From contig CAWGTU010000001.1 of the NCBI GenBank assembly GCA_963825635.1, positions 806,001 through 870,000 of the forward strand: a stretch of 64,000 nt of DNA. The letters are read 5' to 3'. Shown in pieces: positions 16,760-24,560 of the stretch; positions within the stretch are counted from its first letter, which is position 1; each line of letters begins with the position of its first letter. Under the pieces are notes generated by a model. That model was not told where the DNA came from. It made no database searches and saw only the letters and a list, made by a program, of their open reading frames with translations. The translations under genes were made by a program, and so were the position numbers. Origin of the DNA: JAOUEA01 sp963825635. GTDB taxonomy: Bacteria > Actinomycetota > UBA4738 > HRBIN12.

Positions 16760-17463
16760 GCGCGGCCCACATCGTTGCGATGGGCGGTGGCCAGTGGTCG
16801 GACGACCCGGTCTACCGGTTCATCTTCGGCCTGACGGGCGCGGCGCGGCCCAAGGTGCTGTACGTTCCGACGGCCGTCGGCGACGCCGATCGGGCGGTGG
16901 CCACGTTCTACCGGTCGTTCCCGTCGCACTCGTTCGAGCCCAGCGATCTCGCGTTGTTCCACCGCACGGTCGAGGACCTGCGGTCGTTCGTCCTCACCCA
17001 GGACGTCGTGTTCGTGAGCGGGGGCAACACCCTGAACCTGCTCGCGATCTGGCGCGCGCATGGCCTCGACGAGATCCTTCGGGAAGCCTGGGACGCCGGC
17101 GTCGTGCTCGCGGGAGGCAGCGCCGGGGCCAACTGCTGGTTCGAGGCCTCGACGACCGACTCCTACCTGCTGGGGCGGGCCGACCCGCTTCCCGACGGGC
17201 TGGGGCTCGTGCCGGGGAGCTTCTGTCCTCATTTCGACTCCGAGGCGTCGCGCCGACCCGAGTACCGGCGTCTCATCGGGGAGGGTGTGCTGCCACCCGG
17301 TCTCGCGTGCGACGACCTCGCGGCTGTGCACCTGGTGGGGACCGAGGTGGCCGAGGTGCTGGTCTCCGATCCGGCCGCCGGCGTGCGGCGGGTCGAGCCG
17401 GGGAAGCACGGCGACGTCGTCGAGACCCCCCTCGAGACGCGACTGCTGGCGGCATCGGCTTGA
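16756..17463 (+). CDS. Peptidase S51-family protein (peptidase E/cyanophycinase-like)
   Basis: A 235-residue class I glutamine amidotransferase-like fold enzyme. The nucleophile serine lies in GGSAGANCWF near residue 124, preceded by FVSGGNTLNLL, and PGSFCPHFDSE supplies a likely catalytic His. The family includes aspartyl dipeptidase PepE and cyanophycinase, which cleave Asp-X or beta-linked Asp-Arg dipeptides. Its frame overlaps both hutU (GTGA) and hutH (TTGA), so it is translated as part of the hut operon, where such a gene is not a standard member. It might feed peptide-derived amino acids into the pathway, but that is inference. Confidence 0.8.
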   Translation: MSAAHIVAMGGGQWSDDPVYRFIFGLTGAARPKVLYVPTAVGDADRAVATFYRSFPSHSFEPSDLALFHRTVEDLRSFVLTQDVVFVSGGNTLNLLAIWRAHGLDEILREAWDAGVVLAGGSAGANCWFEASTTDSYLLGRADPLPDGLGLVPGSFCPHFDSEASRRPEYRRLIGEGVLPPGLACDDLAAVHLVGTEVAEVLVSDPAAGVRRVEPGKHGDVVETPLETRLLAASA

Positions 17464-18989
17464 CCGTCGCGATCGGCGGCCGGCTCGAGGCGTCCGACGT
17501 GGTGGCGGTCGCCGGCGGGGCGCCCGTCTCGTTCGGTGACGACGCCCGCGCGAGGGTCGCGGCGGCGCGGGTGGTGATCGACGATGCCGTCGCGAGCGGC
17601 GCCACGATCTACGGGGTCACGACCGGGTTCGGAGCCCTCGCCCAGACCCGAGTCGATCCGTCGCAGGCCTCAACGCTGCAGCACGGCATCGTGCGATCGC
17701 ACGCGACGGCGGTGGGTTCGCCCCTGCCGCGTGAGGAGGCGCGCGCGATGCTCCTGCTGCGAGCCCACGTGCTGGCCCTCGGGCACTCGGGGGTACGGCC
17801 CGAGGTGATCGACCTGATGGTCTCGATGCTGAACGAGGACGTGATCCCGGCCGTGCCCCAGCAAGGATCGCTCGGCGCGTCCGGCGACCTCGCCCCGCTC
17901 GCGAACCTCGCCCTGCCGCTGATCGGCCACGGCGAGGTGCTGGCTCCGGAAGGCGGTACGGAACCGGCCCCCGCCGTGATGTCCCGCGCCGGGCTCTCGC
18001 CGATGGCGCTCGAGGCGAAGGAAGGCCTCGCTCTCGTGAACGGCACCCAGGGCATGCTCGCGATCGGCATCCTCGCCGCCGAGCGCGCCGCGAGGCTCGC
18101 ACGAACAGCCGACGTCGTCGCGGCGATGACGATCGAGGCCTCGCTCGGCACAGACCGTCCCTTCGACGAGCGGTTGCAGGTGCTGCGGCCACACCCTGGA
18201 CAGGCCACGAGCGCCGCGAACCTGCGCCGGCTGCTCGCCTCGTCCCCCATCCTCGCCTCGCACCGGGAATCCGCGCACCTCGTGCAGGACGCGTACTCGC
18301 TGCGCTGCGCGCCGCAGGTGCACGGTGCGACCCGTGACGCGCTCGCGTACGCGCGCGGCGTGCTCGCGATCGAGATGAACAGCGTGAGCGACAACCCGAT
18401 CGTGCTGCCCGAAGGCGGCGAGGTCGTGAGCGGTGGGAACTTCCACGGGCAGCCGGTGGCCGTCGCGCTCGACACCGTGGCGACCGCGGTCGTCTCGCTC
18501 GCGTCGATCTCCGAGCGCCGCCTCTACCGCCTGCTCGACGAGCATCAGTCCAACGGGCTGCCGCCGTTCCTCGTGCACGGCTCGGGGCTGAACTCCGGAT
18601 TCATGCTCGTGCAATACACGGCCGCATCGCTCGTGAGCGAGTGCAAATCGCTCGCGCACCCTGCCTCGGTCGACTCGATCCCGTCGAGCGCCGGGCAGGA
18701 GGACCACGTGAGCATGGGCATGACGTCGGCGCGGCATGCGCGCGAGGTCGTCGCGAACGCCGAGACCGTCATCGCCCTCGAGGCGCTCGGGGCGGCGCAG
18801 GCGCTCGACCTGCGGGCGCCGCTCGAGCCGGGTCCGGCGACCCGCGAGGTGCACGAAGCGATCAGGGCTCGCGTGCCGTTCTTCGAGGCCGACCGAGAGT
18901 TCGGTCCGGATATCGCCGACGCCGTGAGCCTCGTGCGCGAAGGGCGTCTGGTCGCGGCCGCGGAGGCCGCGACCGGCCAGCTGATCTAG
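17460..18989 (+). CDS. hutH: Histidine ammonia-lyase
   Basis: A 509-residue homotetrameric enzyme that deaminates L-histidine to trans-urocanate. The MIO prosthetic group forms from A140-S141-G142 in GSLGASGDLAPLA, at the standard position. YGVTTGFGALA near the N-terminus carries the catalytic Tyr, and MNSVSDNPIV and SGGNFHGQPVA are family blocks. A TTG start is proposed because it overlaps the preceding stop (TTGA) and gives the standard length; the next in-frame candidate would cut conserved N-terminal residues. Confidence 0.95.
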   Translation: MTVAIGGRLEASDVVAVAGGAPVSFGDDARARVAAARVVIDDAVASGATIYGVTTGFGALAQTRVDPSQASTLQHGIVRSHATAVGSPLPREEARAMLLLRAHVLALGHSGVRPEVIDLMVSMLNEDVIPAVPQQGSLGASGDLAPLANLALPLIGHGEVLAPEGGTEPAPAVMSRAGLSPMALEAKEGLALVNGTQGMLAIGILAAERAARLARTADVVAAMTIEASLGTDRPFDERLQVLRPHPGQATSAANLRRLLASSPILASHRESAHLVQDAYSLRCAPQVHGATRDALAYARGVLAIEMNSVSDNPIVLPEGGEVVSGGNFHGQPVAVALDTVATAVVSLASISERRLYRLLDEHQSNGLPPFLVHGSGLNSGFMLVQYTAASLVSECKSLAHPASVDSIPSSAGQEDHVSMGMTSARHAREVVANAETVIALEALGAAQALDLRAPLEPGPATREVHEAIRARVPFFEADREFGPDIADAVSLVREGRLVAAAEAATGQLI

Positions 18990-20227
18990 CCGCCGCGGGA
19001 CGAACGGCGCGCTCGCCGGTGTGCGACCTCGCCGGCGACGATCGTCGCGATGACGGGATCGTGCCCGGGGCGATAGGGCACCTGGGCGAACGACGCCTCC
19101 TCGAGCAGCACGAGGTCGGCGCGCTTCCCGGGCTCGAGGGTTCCCAGGCGGTCGGCGAGGCCCAGCACCCACGCGGGGTTCAGCGTCGCGGCCGTCAGCG
19201 CCTCGAGCGGGGGTACCTCGTAGATGCCCGCCGCCATCGCGAGCACCTCGGGCATCGAGACCACGGGCGATGTGCCCGGGTTCGCATCGGTCGCGAGCGC
19301 GATCGGCGCACGGGCCTCCCGGAGTGCCTGGGCCGGGGCGGGCGTCCCGCGAAGGAAGAACGTGGAGGCCGGCAGCAGGCCGGCGACGGTCTCGCTCGCT
19401 GCGAGAGCAGCGACGCCGTCGGGGGAGCAGTGGTTGAGGTGGTCGGCGCTGCGGGCCCCGAGGCGAGCAGCCGCCGCGGCCGCCCCCGAGTCGCCGAGCT
19501 GGTCGGCGTGCACACGCAGCGCCAGTCCGGCTGCATCCGTCGCCGACGCGATCGCCTCGAGGTCGCCGATCGAGAACGCGATGTCCTCCACGTAGACGTC
19601 GACGGCGTCGGCGAGGCCTTGCCGTGCGGCTTCCGGGATCAGCTCGTCGCAGGCCGTTCGCACCCAGTCCCCACGGTCCACCCCCGCCGGCACGGCGTGA
19701 GCGGCGAGCAGCGTGACGGTGCACGTCTGCCGGGCGTCGGCGGCGAGCCGGCGCGCCAGCCCGGCGCCTCGCAGTTCCTGCTCGACGGAGAGGCCGTAGC
19801 CGGTCTTCAGCTCGAGCGCCGTCGTGCCGTGCGTGAGCATCTCGTCCAGCAGGGCACGCGAGAACGCCAGCACCTCCTCGTCGCTGGCTTCAGCGAACAT
19901 GCGCGCAGATCGGAAGATGCCCCCGTCACCGCCGTGCAGCTCCCGGTACGAGACGCCACGCAGGCGTGCCTCGAACTCGTCGGCGCGCCATCCCATGAAC
20001 GGCACGTGGGTGTGCTGGTCGACGAAACCGGGCACCAGGCAGCCGCGATGGACTTCGCCGAGCACCGGATCCCAGGGGAGGCCGTCGGCGGGGCCTGCGT
20101 ACGCGATCACGCCATCGTCGTCCCACGCGACCCCGACGCCACCGTCGGTCGTCGTCGCCGGATCGACGGACGGGAGGGCGCCGTGCGCGGTCGCCATCGC
20201 CGCCGCCACGACCGCCCCGCGCCCCAT
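18986..20227 (-). CDS. hutI: Imidazolonepropionase
   Basis: A 413-residue amidohydrolase-fold metalloenzyme that opens imidazolone propionate to N-formimino-L-glutamate, the third step of histidine breakdown. Metal-site residues are visible: DQHTHVPF (HxH), AAHAVP, the HADQLGD histidine, and ATDANPG with the catalytic Asp. It is transcribed against hutH, and the two genes share the CTAG palindrome as stop codons (4-bp overlap). TAAGCT lies 6 nt before the ATG, so it seems leaderless. No formiminoglutamate-degrading enzyme (HutF, HutG or FtcD) is in the window. Confidence 0.95.
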   Translation of the reverse strand: MGRGAVVAAAMATAHGALPSVDPATTTDGGVGVAWDDDGVIAYAGPADGLPWDPVLGEVHRGCLVPGFVDQHTHVPFMGWRADEFEARLRGVSYRELHGGDGGIFRSARMFAEASDEEVLAFSRALLDEMLTHGTTALELKTGYGLSVEQELRGAGLARRLAADARQTCTVTLLAAHAVPAGVDRGDWVRTACDELIPEAARQGLADAVDVYVEDIAFSIGDLEAIASATDAAGLALRVHADQLGDSGAAAAAARLGARSADHLNHCSPDGVAALAASETVAGLLPASTFFLRGTPAPAQALREARAPIALATDANPGTSPVVSMPEVLAMAAGIYEVPPLEALTAATLNPAWVLGLADRLGTLEPGKRADLVLLEEASFAQVPYRPGHDPVIATIVAGEVAHRRARRSSRGG

Positions 20228-20233
20228 GGTCGA

Positions 20234-20277
20234 AGCTTACGCGTGCATCGTTCCGGCACGGCGCCGACGCCTAGACT
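20234..20277. promoter_or_regulatory. Divergent leaderless promoters of hutI and the SRPBCC gene
   Basis: TAAGCT (20239-20234, minus strand) is 6 nt from the hutI ATG. TAGACT (20272-20277, plus strand) is 6 nt from the GTG of the SRPBCC gene. Neither gene has a Shine-Dalgarno sequence, so both are probably transcribed from, or within a base or two of, the start codon. Confidence 0.55.
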
Positions 20278-20283
20278 CGAACC

Positions 20284-20736
20284 GTGCTGGTCGAACGCGA
20301 GATCGTGCTTCCGGTTCCCCTCGAGGAGGCCTGGACCGTGCTGATGGACTGGGAGCGCCAGGCGGACTGGATGCTCGACGCCGACAGCGTGACGGTCGTC
20401 TCCGACGAGCGGGAAGGCGTCGGCGTGCGGCTCGCCGTACGCACGCGCATCCTGGGCGTGCCGGCGTTCACCGAGCCGATGGAGGTCGTGACCTGGGATC
20501 CGCCGCGTCGCCTCGACATCCGCCACGGATCCGTCGTGACCGGCACGGGCACGTGGCTCCTCGATCCGGTCGAGGGCGGCACCCGCTTCACCTGGCGGGA
20601 GGACATCCGCCTCGCGACGCCCGTCGTCGGCGAGCTGGCCGCGACCCTCTACCGACCGGTGATGCGGATCCTGATGGGCCGCGCGATGCACGGACTCCGT
20701 GTCCACCTGATCGCCACGGGCCCGGCCCGGACCTGA
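20284..20736 (+). CDS. SRPBCC (START-like) ligand-binding family protein
   Basis: A 150-residue helix-grip domain: EREIVLPVPLEEAWTVLMDWERQADWM at the N-terminus, VTWDPPRRLDI, GTGTWLLDPVEGGTRFTWREDI, and an amphipathic C-terminal helix. These proteins bind hydrophobic ligands or act as cyclases/aromatases; no specific role can be given. It is the only gene between hutI and the TPP riboswitch and probably has its own leaderless promoter. A similar domain is encoded at 32943-33392. Confidence 0.75.
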   Translation: MLVEREIVLPVPLEEAWTVLMDWERQADWMLDADSVTVVSDEREGVGVRLAVRTRILGVPAFTEPMEVVTWDPPRRLDIRHGSVVTGTGTWLLDPVEGGTRFTWREDIRLATPVVGELAATLYRPVMRILMGRAMHGLRVHLIATGPART

Positions 20737-20744
20737 TCTCTGCC

Positions 20745-20750
20745 TATACT
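20745..20750 (+). promoter_or_regulatory. -10 box (TATACT) of the thiamine operon
   Basis: TATACT, preceded by TGCC, places the transcript start at about 20757, immediately 5' of the TPP riboswitch. Confidence 0.6.
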
Positions 20751-20758
20751 CGGGACAG

Positions 20759-20850
20759 GACACGGGGAGCTCGGGGGACCGGGCTGAGAGGCCGGCTGAT
20801 GGCGCCGGCGACCCGACGAACCTGAACCGGGTAATGCCGGCGGAGGGAGT
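20759..20850 (+). promoter_or_regulatory. TPP (THI-box) riboswitch
   Basis: The two conserved halves of the thiamine pyrophosphate aptamer are present in order. GGGCTGAGAGG carries the CUGAGA core at 20784-20789. AACCTGAACCGGGTAATGCC follows at about 20819-20838, then GGCGGAGGGAG. The final GGAGGGAG (20842-20849) is also the apparent ribosome-binding site of thiN, 8 nt from its GTG. This suggests that TPP binding blocks translation initiation; no terminator with a U-run is visible. It controls thiN-thiB-thiP. Confidence 0.9.
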
Positions 20851-20857
20851 TCCAGCG

Positions 20858-21499
20858 GTGCGAACGGCATTCATCTTCTGCGGCGGCGGTCCTGCACGCC
20901 TTCCGATCGACGTGCCCGACGACGCGCTCGTGTTCGCGGCCGACGTCGGACTGGCGGAAGCGCACCGGCTCGGTGTTGCCGTCGATGTGCTGGTAGGAGA
21001 CCTCGACTCGGTGGACCCGGTCGACCTCAAGGCCTTCGAGGGAACGGGGGGCGAGGTGCGACGTCATCCCGAGGACAAGGACGCCACCGACCTCGATCTC
21101 GCGATCACCGACGCGATCGTGTCGGGTGCGGGCCGCATCGTCGTCGTCGGCGGAGACCACGGACGCCTCGACCACACGCTCGCGAACGCCGTGCTGCTGG
21201 CGTCGCCCCGTCACGCCGCGGTCGACGTCGACGCGGTCTTCGGAACGTCGCGCCTGCACGTGGTGCGAGGACGGCGGGAACTCGTCGGAGTGCCCGGCGA
21301 GCTGATCAGCCTGCTCGCCCTCGGTGGGCCGGCCCACGGCGTCCGGACCGAGGGCCTGCGGTGGCCGCTCGGCGGCGGCGTGCTCGAACCGGGCTCGAGT
21401 CTCGGGGTGAGCAATCGCTTCGACTCCGTACGCGCGGTGATCGAGGTCGCCGACGGCGTCGTCCTCGCCATCCGGCCCGGGATCGAGGACGACGGATGA
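20858..21499 (+). CDS. thiN: Thiamine pyrophosphokinase
   Basis: A 213-residue enzyme that transfers pyrophosphate from ATP to thiamine, giving TPP. Family features are the N-terminal FCGGGP, FAADVGLAEAHRLGV, the LVGDLDSVD acidic motif, HPEDKDATDLDLAI, and GGDHGRLDHTLANAVLL. The start is the GTG at 20858; the in-frame ATG at 20834 lies inside the conserved riboswitch core and is not a credible start. The gene overlaps thiB by ATGA, so salvage uptake and phosphorylation are produced together under TPP control. Confidence 0.92.
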   Translation: MRTAFIFCGGGPARLPIDVPDDALVFAADVGLAEAHRLGVAVDVLVGDLDSVDPVDLKAFEGTGGEVRRHPEDKDATDLDLAITDAIVSGAGRIVVVGGDHGRLDHTLANAVLLASPRHAAVDVDAVFGTSRLHVVRGRRELVGVPGELISLLALGGPAHGVRTEGLRWPLGGGVLEPGSSLGVSNRFDSVRAVIEVADGVVLAIRPGIEDDG

Positions 21500-22554
21500 G
21501 CGTGCGCCTGCGGGTCGCGTTCCTCGCCGCCGTGGCGCTCGTCGCCGTTGCCTGCTCGAGCAGCGATTCGTCGTCCGACCGTGGACAGCGCACGATCGTC
21601 CTGCTCACGCACGATTCCTTCGACGTCAGCCGGGACGTGGTGCGTTCGTTCGAGCGTGAGAGCGGCATCGACCTGCAGATCGTGCCGGCAGGCGACGCGG
21701 GGCAGCTCGTGAACAGAGCGATCTTGACCGCCGGGAACCCGGAGGGCGACGTGTTGTTCGGCGTCGACGACAACCTGTTCCCGAAGGCCGTCAAGGAGGG
21801 CGTGTTCGCTCCCTACGAGTCGCCGGAGCTCTCCCGCGTGGACGATGCCTACGAGCTCGATCCGACCCACGGGGTCACGCCGGTCGACCACGGCGACGTC
21901 TGCCTCAACGTCGACCTGGGGTGGTTCGACGAACATGGTCTCGCCCCTCCGACCGACCTCGCCGACCTCACCGACGAGCGGTACCGGGGGCTCACCGTTG
22001 TCGAGAACCCGGCGACCTCCACGCCCGGGCTCGCGTTCCTGCTCGCGACGATCGCCCGATTCGGCGACGACGGCTGGCAGGCGTACTGGCGCGACCTGCG
22101 CGCGAACGAGGCGCTCGTCGTCGACGGCTGGGAGCAAGCGTACTTCGGGGAGTTCTCGGGCGCGGGCGGTGGTGAGGGTGAGCGTCCGATCGTGGTGTCG
22201 TACGCGACGAGCCCGGTCGCCGAGGTGGTCCTCGCCGAGGAGCCGCTCGACCGGGCGCCCACCGCGGCGATCACCGCAAGCTGCTACCGCCAGGTGGAGT
22301 TCGCCGGCGTGCTCGCGGGGACCGAGGAACCCGAGGCGGCGCGTGAAGTGATCGACTTCCTGCTGTCGAGGTCCTTCCAGGAAGACGTGCCCCTACGGAT
22401 GTTCGTCTTCCCGGTGGTGGGCGACGCGGAGCTCCCCGAGGCGTTCGTGCGGTGGGCCGAGGAACCTCAGTCGCCGCTCTCCCTGCCGCCCGAACGGGTC
22501 TCGGCCGCGCGGGAGGCGTGGGTGCAGACGTGGACCGACCTGATGCTCGGCTGA
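21496..22554 (+). CDS. thiB: Thiamine ABC transporter substrate-binding lipoprotein
   Basis: A 352-residue exported protein. Its signal peptide ends in a lipobox (VAVACSSS). The mature protein is a Fe3+/thiamine-type periplasmic-binding fold: IVLLTHDSFDVSRDVVRSFE, GDVLFGVDDNLFPKAV, VDHGDVCLNVDLGWF, NPATSTPGLAFLLATI, and VVSYATSPVAEV. These blocks match ThiB-type binding proteins. It sits in the TPP-riboswitch operon between thiN and the permease gene, whose start lies inside this frame. Confidence 0.9.
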   Translation: MSVRLRVAFLAAVALVAVACSSSDSSSDRGQRTIVLLTHDSFDVSRDVVRSFERESGIDLQIVPAGDAGQLVNRAILTAGNPEGDVLFGVDDNLFPKAVKEGVFAPYESPELSRVDDAYELDPTHGVTPVDHGDVCLNVDLGWFDEHGLAPPTDLADLTDERYRGLTVVENPATSTPGLAFLLATIARFGDDGWQAYWRDLRANEALVVDGWEQAYFGEFSGAGGGEGERPIVVSYATSPVAEVVLAEEPLDRAPTAAITASCYRQVEFAGVLAGTEEPEAAREVIDFLLSRSFQEDVPLRMFVFPVVGDAELPEAFVRWAEEPQSPLSLPPERVSAAREAWVQTWTDLMLG

Positions 22555-24125
22555 GCCGAGCCACCGTCGGGCGCCTCGCCCTCGCCGCCCTGCCGGCGGT
22601 GTTCCTCGGCCTCTTCTTCGTCTACCCGCTCGTCTCGATCGTCGGGTCGGTGGTCGGCGACGTCTCGCCGGGGACCGTGCTCGGCGATGTCCGACTGCGT
22701 GGCGTGATCTGGTTCACGACCTGGCAGGCCGTGGTGTCGACGGCCCTGACGCTCGCGGCCGGCCTGCCGGCCGCCTACCTGCTCGCGCGCTTCCGGTTCC
22801 CGGGACGTTCCGCCCTGCGGGTCGCCACGCTCGTGGCGTTCGTGCTGCCGACCGTCGTCGTCGGGGCCGCGTTCGCGGGTCCACGGCCCTCGTTGACAGC
22901 CCTCTTCGCCGCGCACGTCTTCTTCAACCTCGCGGTCGTCGTGCGTGTGGTCGGCGGGTTCTGGTCCCAGCTCGATCCCGCCTACGAGGACGTCGCGGCG
23001 GAGATGGGGGCGGCGGGGATGCGGCGCTTCACCGACGTGCTGCTGCCGCTCGCTCGTCCGTCGATCGTCGGGGCGGCGACCCTGGTGTTCCTGTTCACGT
23101 TCACATCGTTCGGCGTGGCGCTGCTGCTCGCCGGACCGGCTCGGCCCACGATCGAGGTGGAGATCTTCCGCCAGACCTCCCAGCTGTTGAACCTACCGGT
23201 GGCGGCGGCGCTGACGCTCGTGCAGCTGGCGATCGTCTCGGGTTTGCTGTGGGCGACGTCGCTGACCGAGTCGCGGATCGGTGTGCACCAGCAGATGGTG
23301 GCGTCGAGTGAGGCGGCCCGGCGACCACGCACGCGGGGGGAGCGGATCTTCGTCGCCGTGGCCGCTCCGCTGCTCGCGATGACGGTGCTCGCGCCGCCGA
23401 TGCGCCTTCTCTGGCGATCGGTGCGCACGCCGACGGGGCTCACGATCGGTCGCTACCTCGACCTGGGCAGCGTGCGGGAGGGGAGTGCGCTCCCGATCTC
23501 ACCGCTCGACGCGGTGGCGACCTCGTTGCGGGTCGCGGCCGGGGCCGCGACCGTCGCGATCGTCGTGGGGGTGTTCGCAGCCTGGGCGGTGGCGCGCTCG
23601 CGCCGAGGCTCGTGGCTGCGGGGTCTGTCGGCCGTGCCGCTCGGGGTCTCCGCGGTGACGATCGGGTTCGGCTACGTCGTCGCCTTCGACTCGGGCGTGC
23701 TCGACCTCCGTGGCAGCGTCTGGCTGTTGGTGGCCGCCCAGGCCGTGGTCGCGGTCCCGTTCGTCGTGCGCCTGGTCGAGCCGGTGCTCAGTGCGACCGG
23801 CGTGGAACTGCGGGAACAGGCGGCGGCGCTCGGCGCCTCGCCGTGGCAGACGGCGCGCGACGTGCTGCTACCCGTCGCTTCCCGGGCGATCCTGGGCGCC
23901 GCCGCGTTCGCGTTCGCCGTGGCGCTTGGAGAGTTCGGCGCGACGGCGTTCGTCGCCCGGCTCGACTCGCCGACGATGCCGGTCGCGATCGTGCGCCTGC
24001 TCTCCCAGCCGGGAGCCGCCTCCGTGGGGCAGGCCGCCGCGATGAGCGTCGTGCTGATGGTGGTGACGGCCGCGATCACCATCGCGATCGACCGCTTCAG
24101 GGTCGGCGCGTTCGGCCGGATCTGA
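22530..24125 (+). CDS. thiP: Thiamine ABC transporter permease with two permease domains
   Basis: A 531-residue membrane protein with about 12 transmembrane helices arranged as two permease domains in one chain, as in ThiP and FbpB-type permeases. Two ATPase-contact (EAA) loops can be read: AAEMGAAGMRRFTDVLLPL near residue 160 and REQAAALGASPWQTARDVLL near residue 430. The GTG start is tentative and gives a 25-bp overlap with thiB. The expected third component, the ATPase ThiQ, is not encoded next to it; the next gene is convergent and codes for a cupin. Confidence 0.88.
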   Translation: MDRPDARLSRATVGRLALAALPAVFLGLFFVYPLVSIVGSVVGDVSPGTVLGDVRLRGVIWFTTWQAVVSTALTLAAGLPAAYLLARFRFPGRSALRVATLVAFVLPTVVVGAAFAGPRPSLTALFAAHVFFNLAVVVRVVGGFWSQLDPAYEDVAAEMGAAGMRRFTDVLLPLARPSIVGAATLVFLFTFTSFGVALLLAGPARPTIEVEIFRQTSQLLNLPVAAALTLVQLAIVSGLLWATSLTESRIGVHQQMVASSEAARRPRTRGERIFVAVAAPLLAMTVLAPPMRLLWRSVRTPTGLTIGRYLDLGSVREGSALPISPLDAVATSLRVAAGAATVAIVVGVFAAWAVARSRRGSWLRGLSAVPLGVSAVTIGFGYVVAFDSGVLDLRGSVWLLVAAQAVVAVPFVVRLVEPVLSATGVELREQAAALGASPWQTARDVLLPVASRAILGAAAFAFAVALGEFGATAFVARLDSPTMPVAIVRLLSQPGAASVGQAAAMSVVLMVVTAAITIAIDRFRVGAFGRI

Positions 24126-24129
24126 CGGG

Positions 24130-24459
24130 TCAGATCGAACGCGTCGGTGGAGGCGCCGCCGTGACCTGCACGACCGCCGGTTCCTCCGAGGCGTTGCGGA
24201 TCGTGAGCTCGGTGCCGGCCGGCACGAGCACGGCGTGCCATTGGCTCATGCGGGTGCGGCCCTTGCCGACCTGCACCGCCACCTCGCCGGCGAGCACCGA
24301 CACGATCGCGTCGGAGCCCGTGTCGGCGATCGGGCCGATGCCCTGCGCGCCCTGCAGGCAGATCAGTTGGCTCCAGATGCGCTCGGTCTCGAACAGGATC
24401 TCGGTGCGCGCGACCTCGTCGTCGAACCAGACGAGGTCTCGCATGTCTCGCGGCTTCAT
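24130..24459 (-). CDS. Small cupin-domain protein
   Basis: A 109-residue single-cupin protein. IWSQLICLQGAQGIGPIADTGSDA followed by VLAGEVAVQVG, and HAVLVPAGTELTIRNAS, form the two cupin motifs. The usual metal-binding histidines of motif 1 are mostly absent, so metal binding is doubtful. The function is unknown. TAGGCT lies 8 nt before the ATG (leaderless type), and the stop is 4 bp from the thiP stop on the other strand. Confidence 0.75.
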   Translation of the reverse strand: MKPRDMRDLVWFDDEVARTEILFETERIWSQLICLQGAQGIGPIADTGSDAIVSVLAGEVAVQVGKGRTRMSQWHAVLVPAGTELTIRNASEEPAVVQVTAAPPPTRSI

Positions 24460-24467
24460 CGCCGCTC

Positions 24468-24492
24468 AGCCTACGGGTCGCGCCGATAGACT
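24468..24492. promoter_or_regulatory. Divergent promoters of the cupin and pepA genes
   Basis: TAGGCT (24473-24468, minus strand) lies 8 nt before the cupin ATG. TAGACT (24487-24492, plus strand) would start the pepA transcript near 24499, giving a leader of about 60 nt that carries GAAGGAG. Confidence 0.5.
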
Positions 24493-24560
24493 GCCGGGCA
24501 ACGAGCGCGCCCATCGCGGCGCCGGACCGAGAAACCCTCGACGAAGGAGCGGATCGCCAC

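Noticed and set aside
20834..20836. ATG as the thiN start
   Set aside because: It lies in the conserved core of the TPP aptamer (GGGTAATGCC). The GTG at 20858 has a proper ribosome-binding site and gives a family-typical N-terminus.
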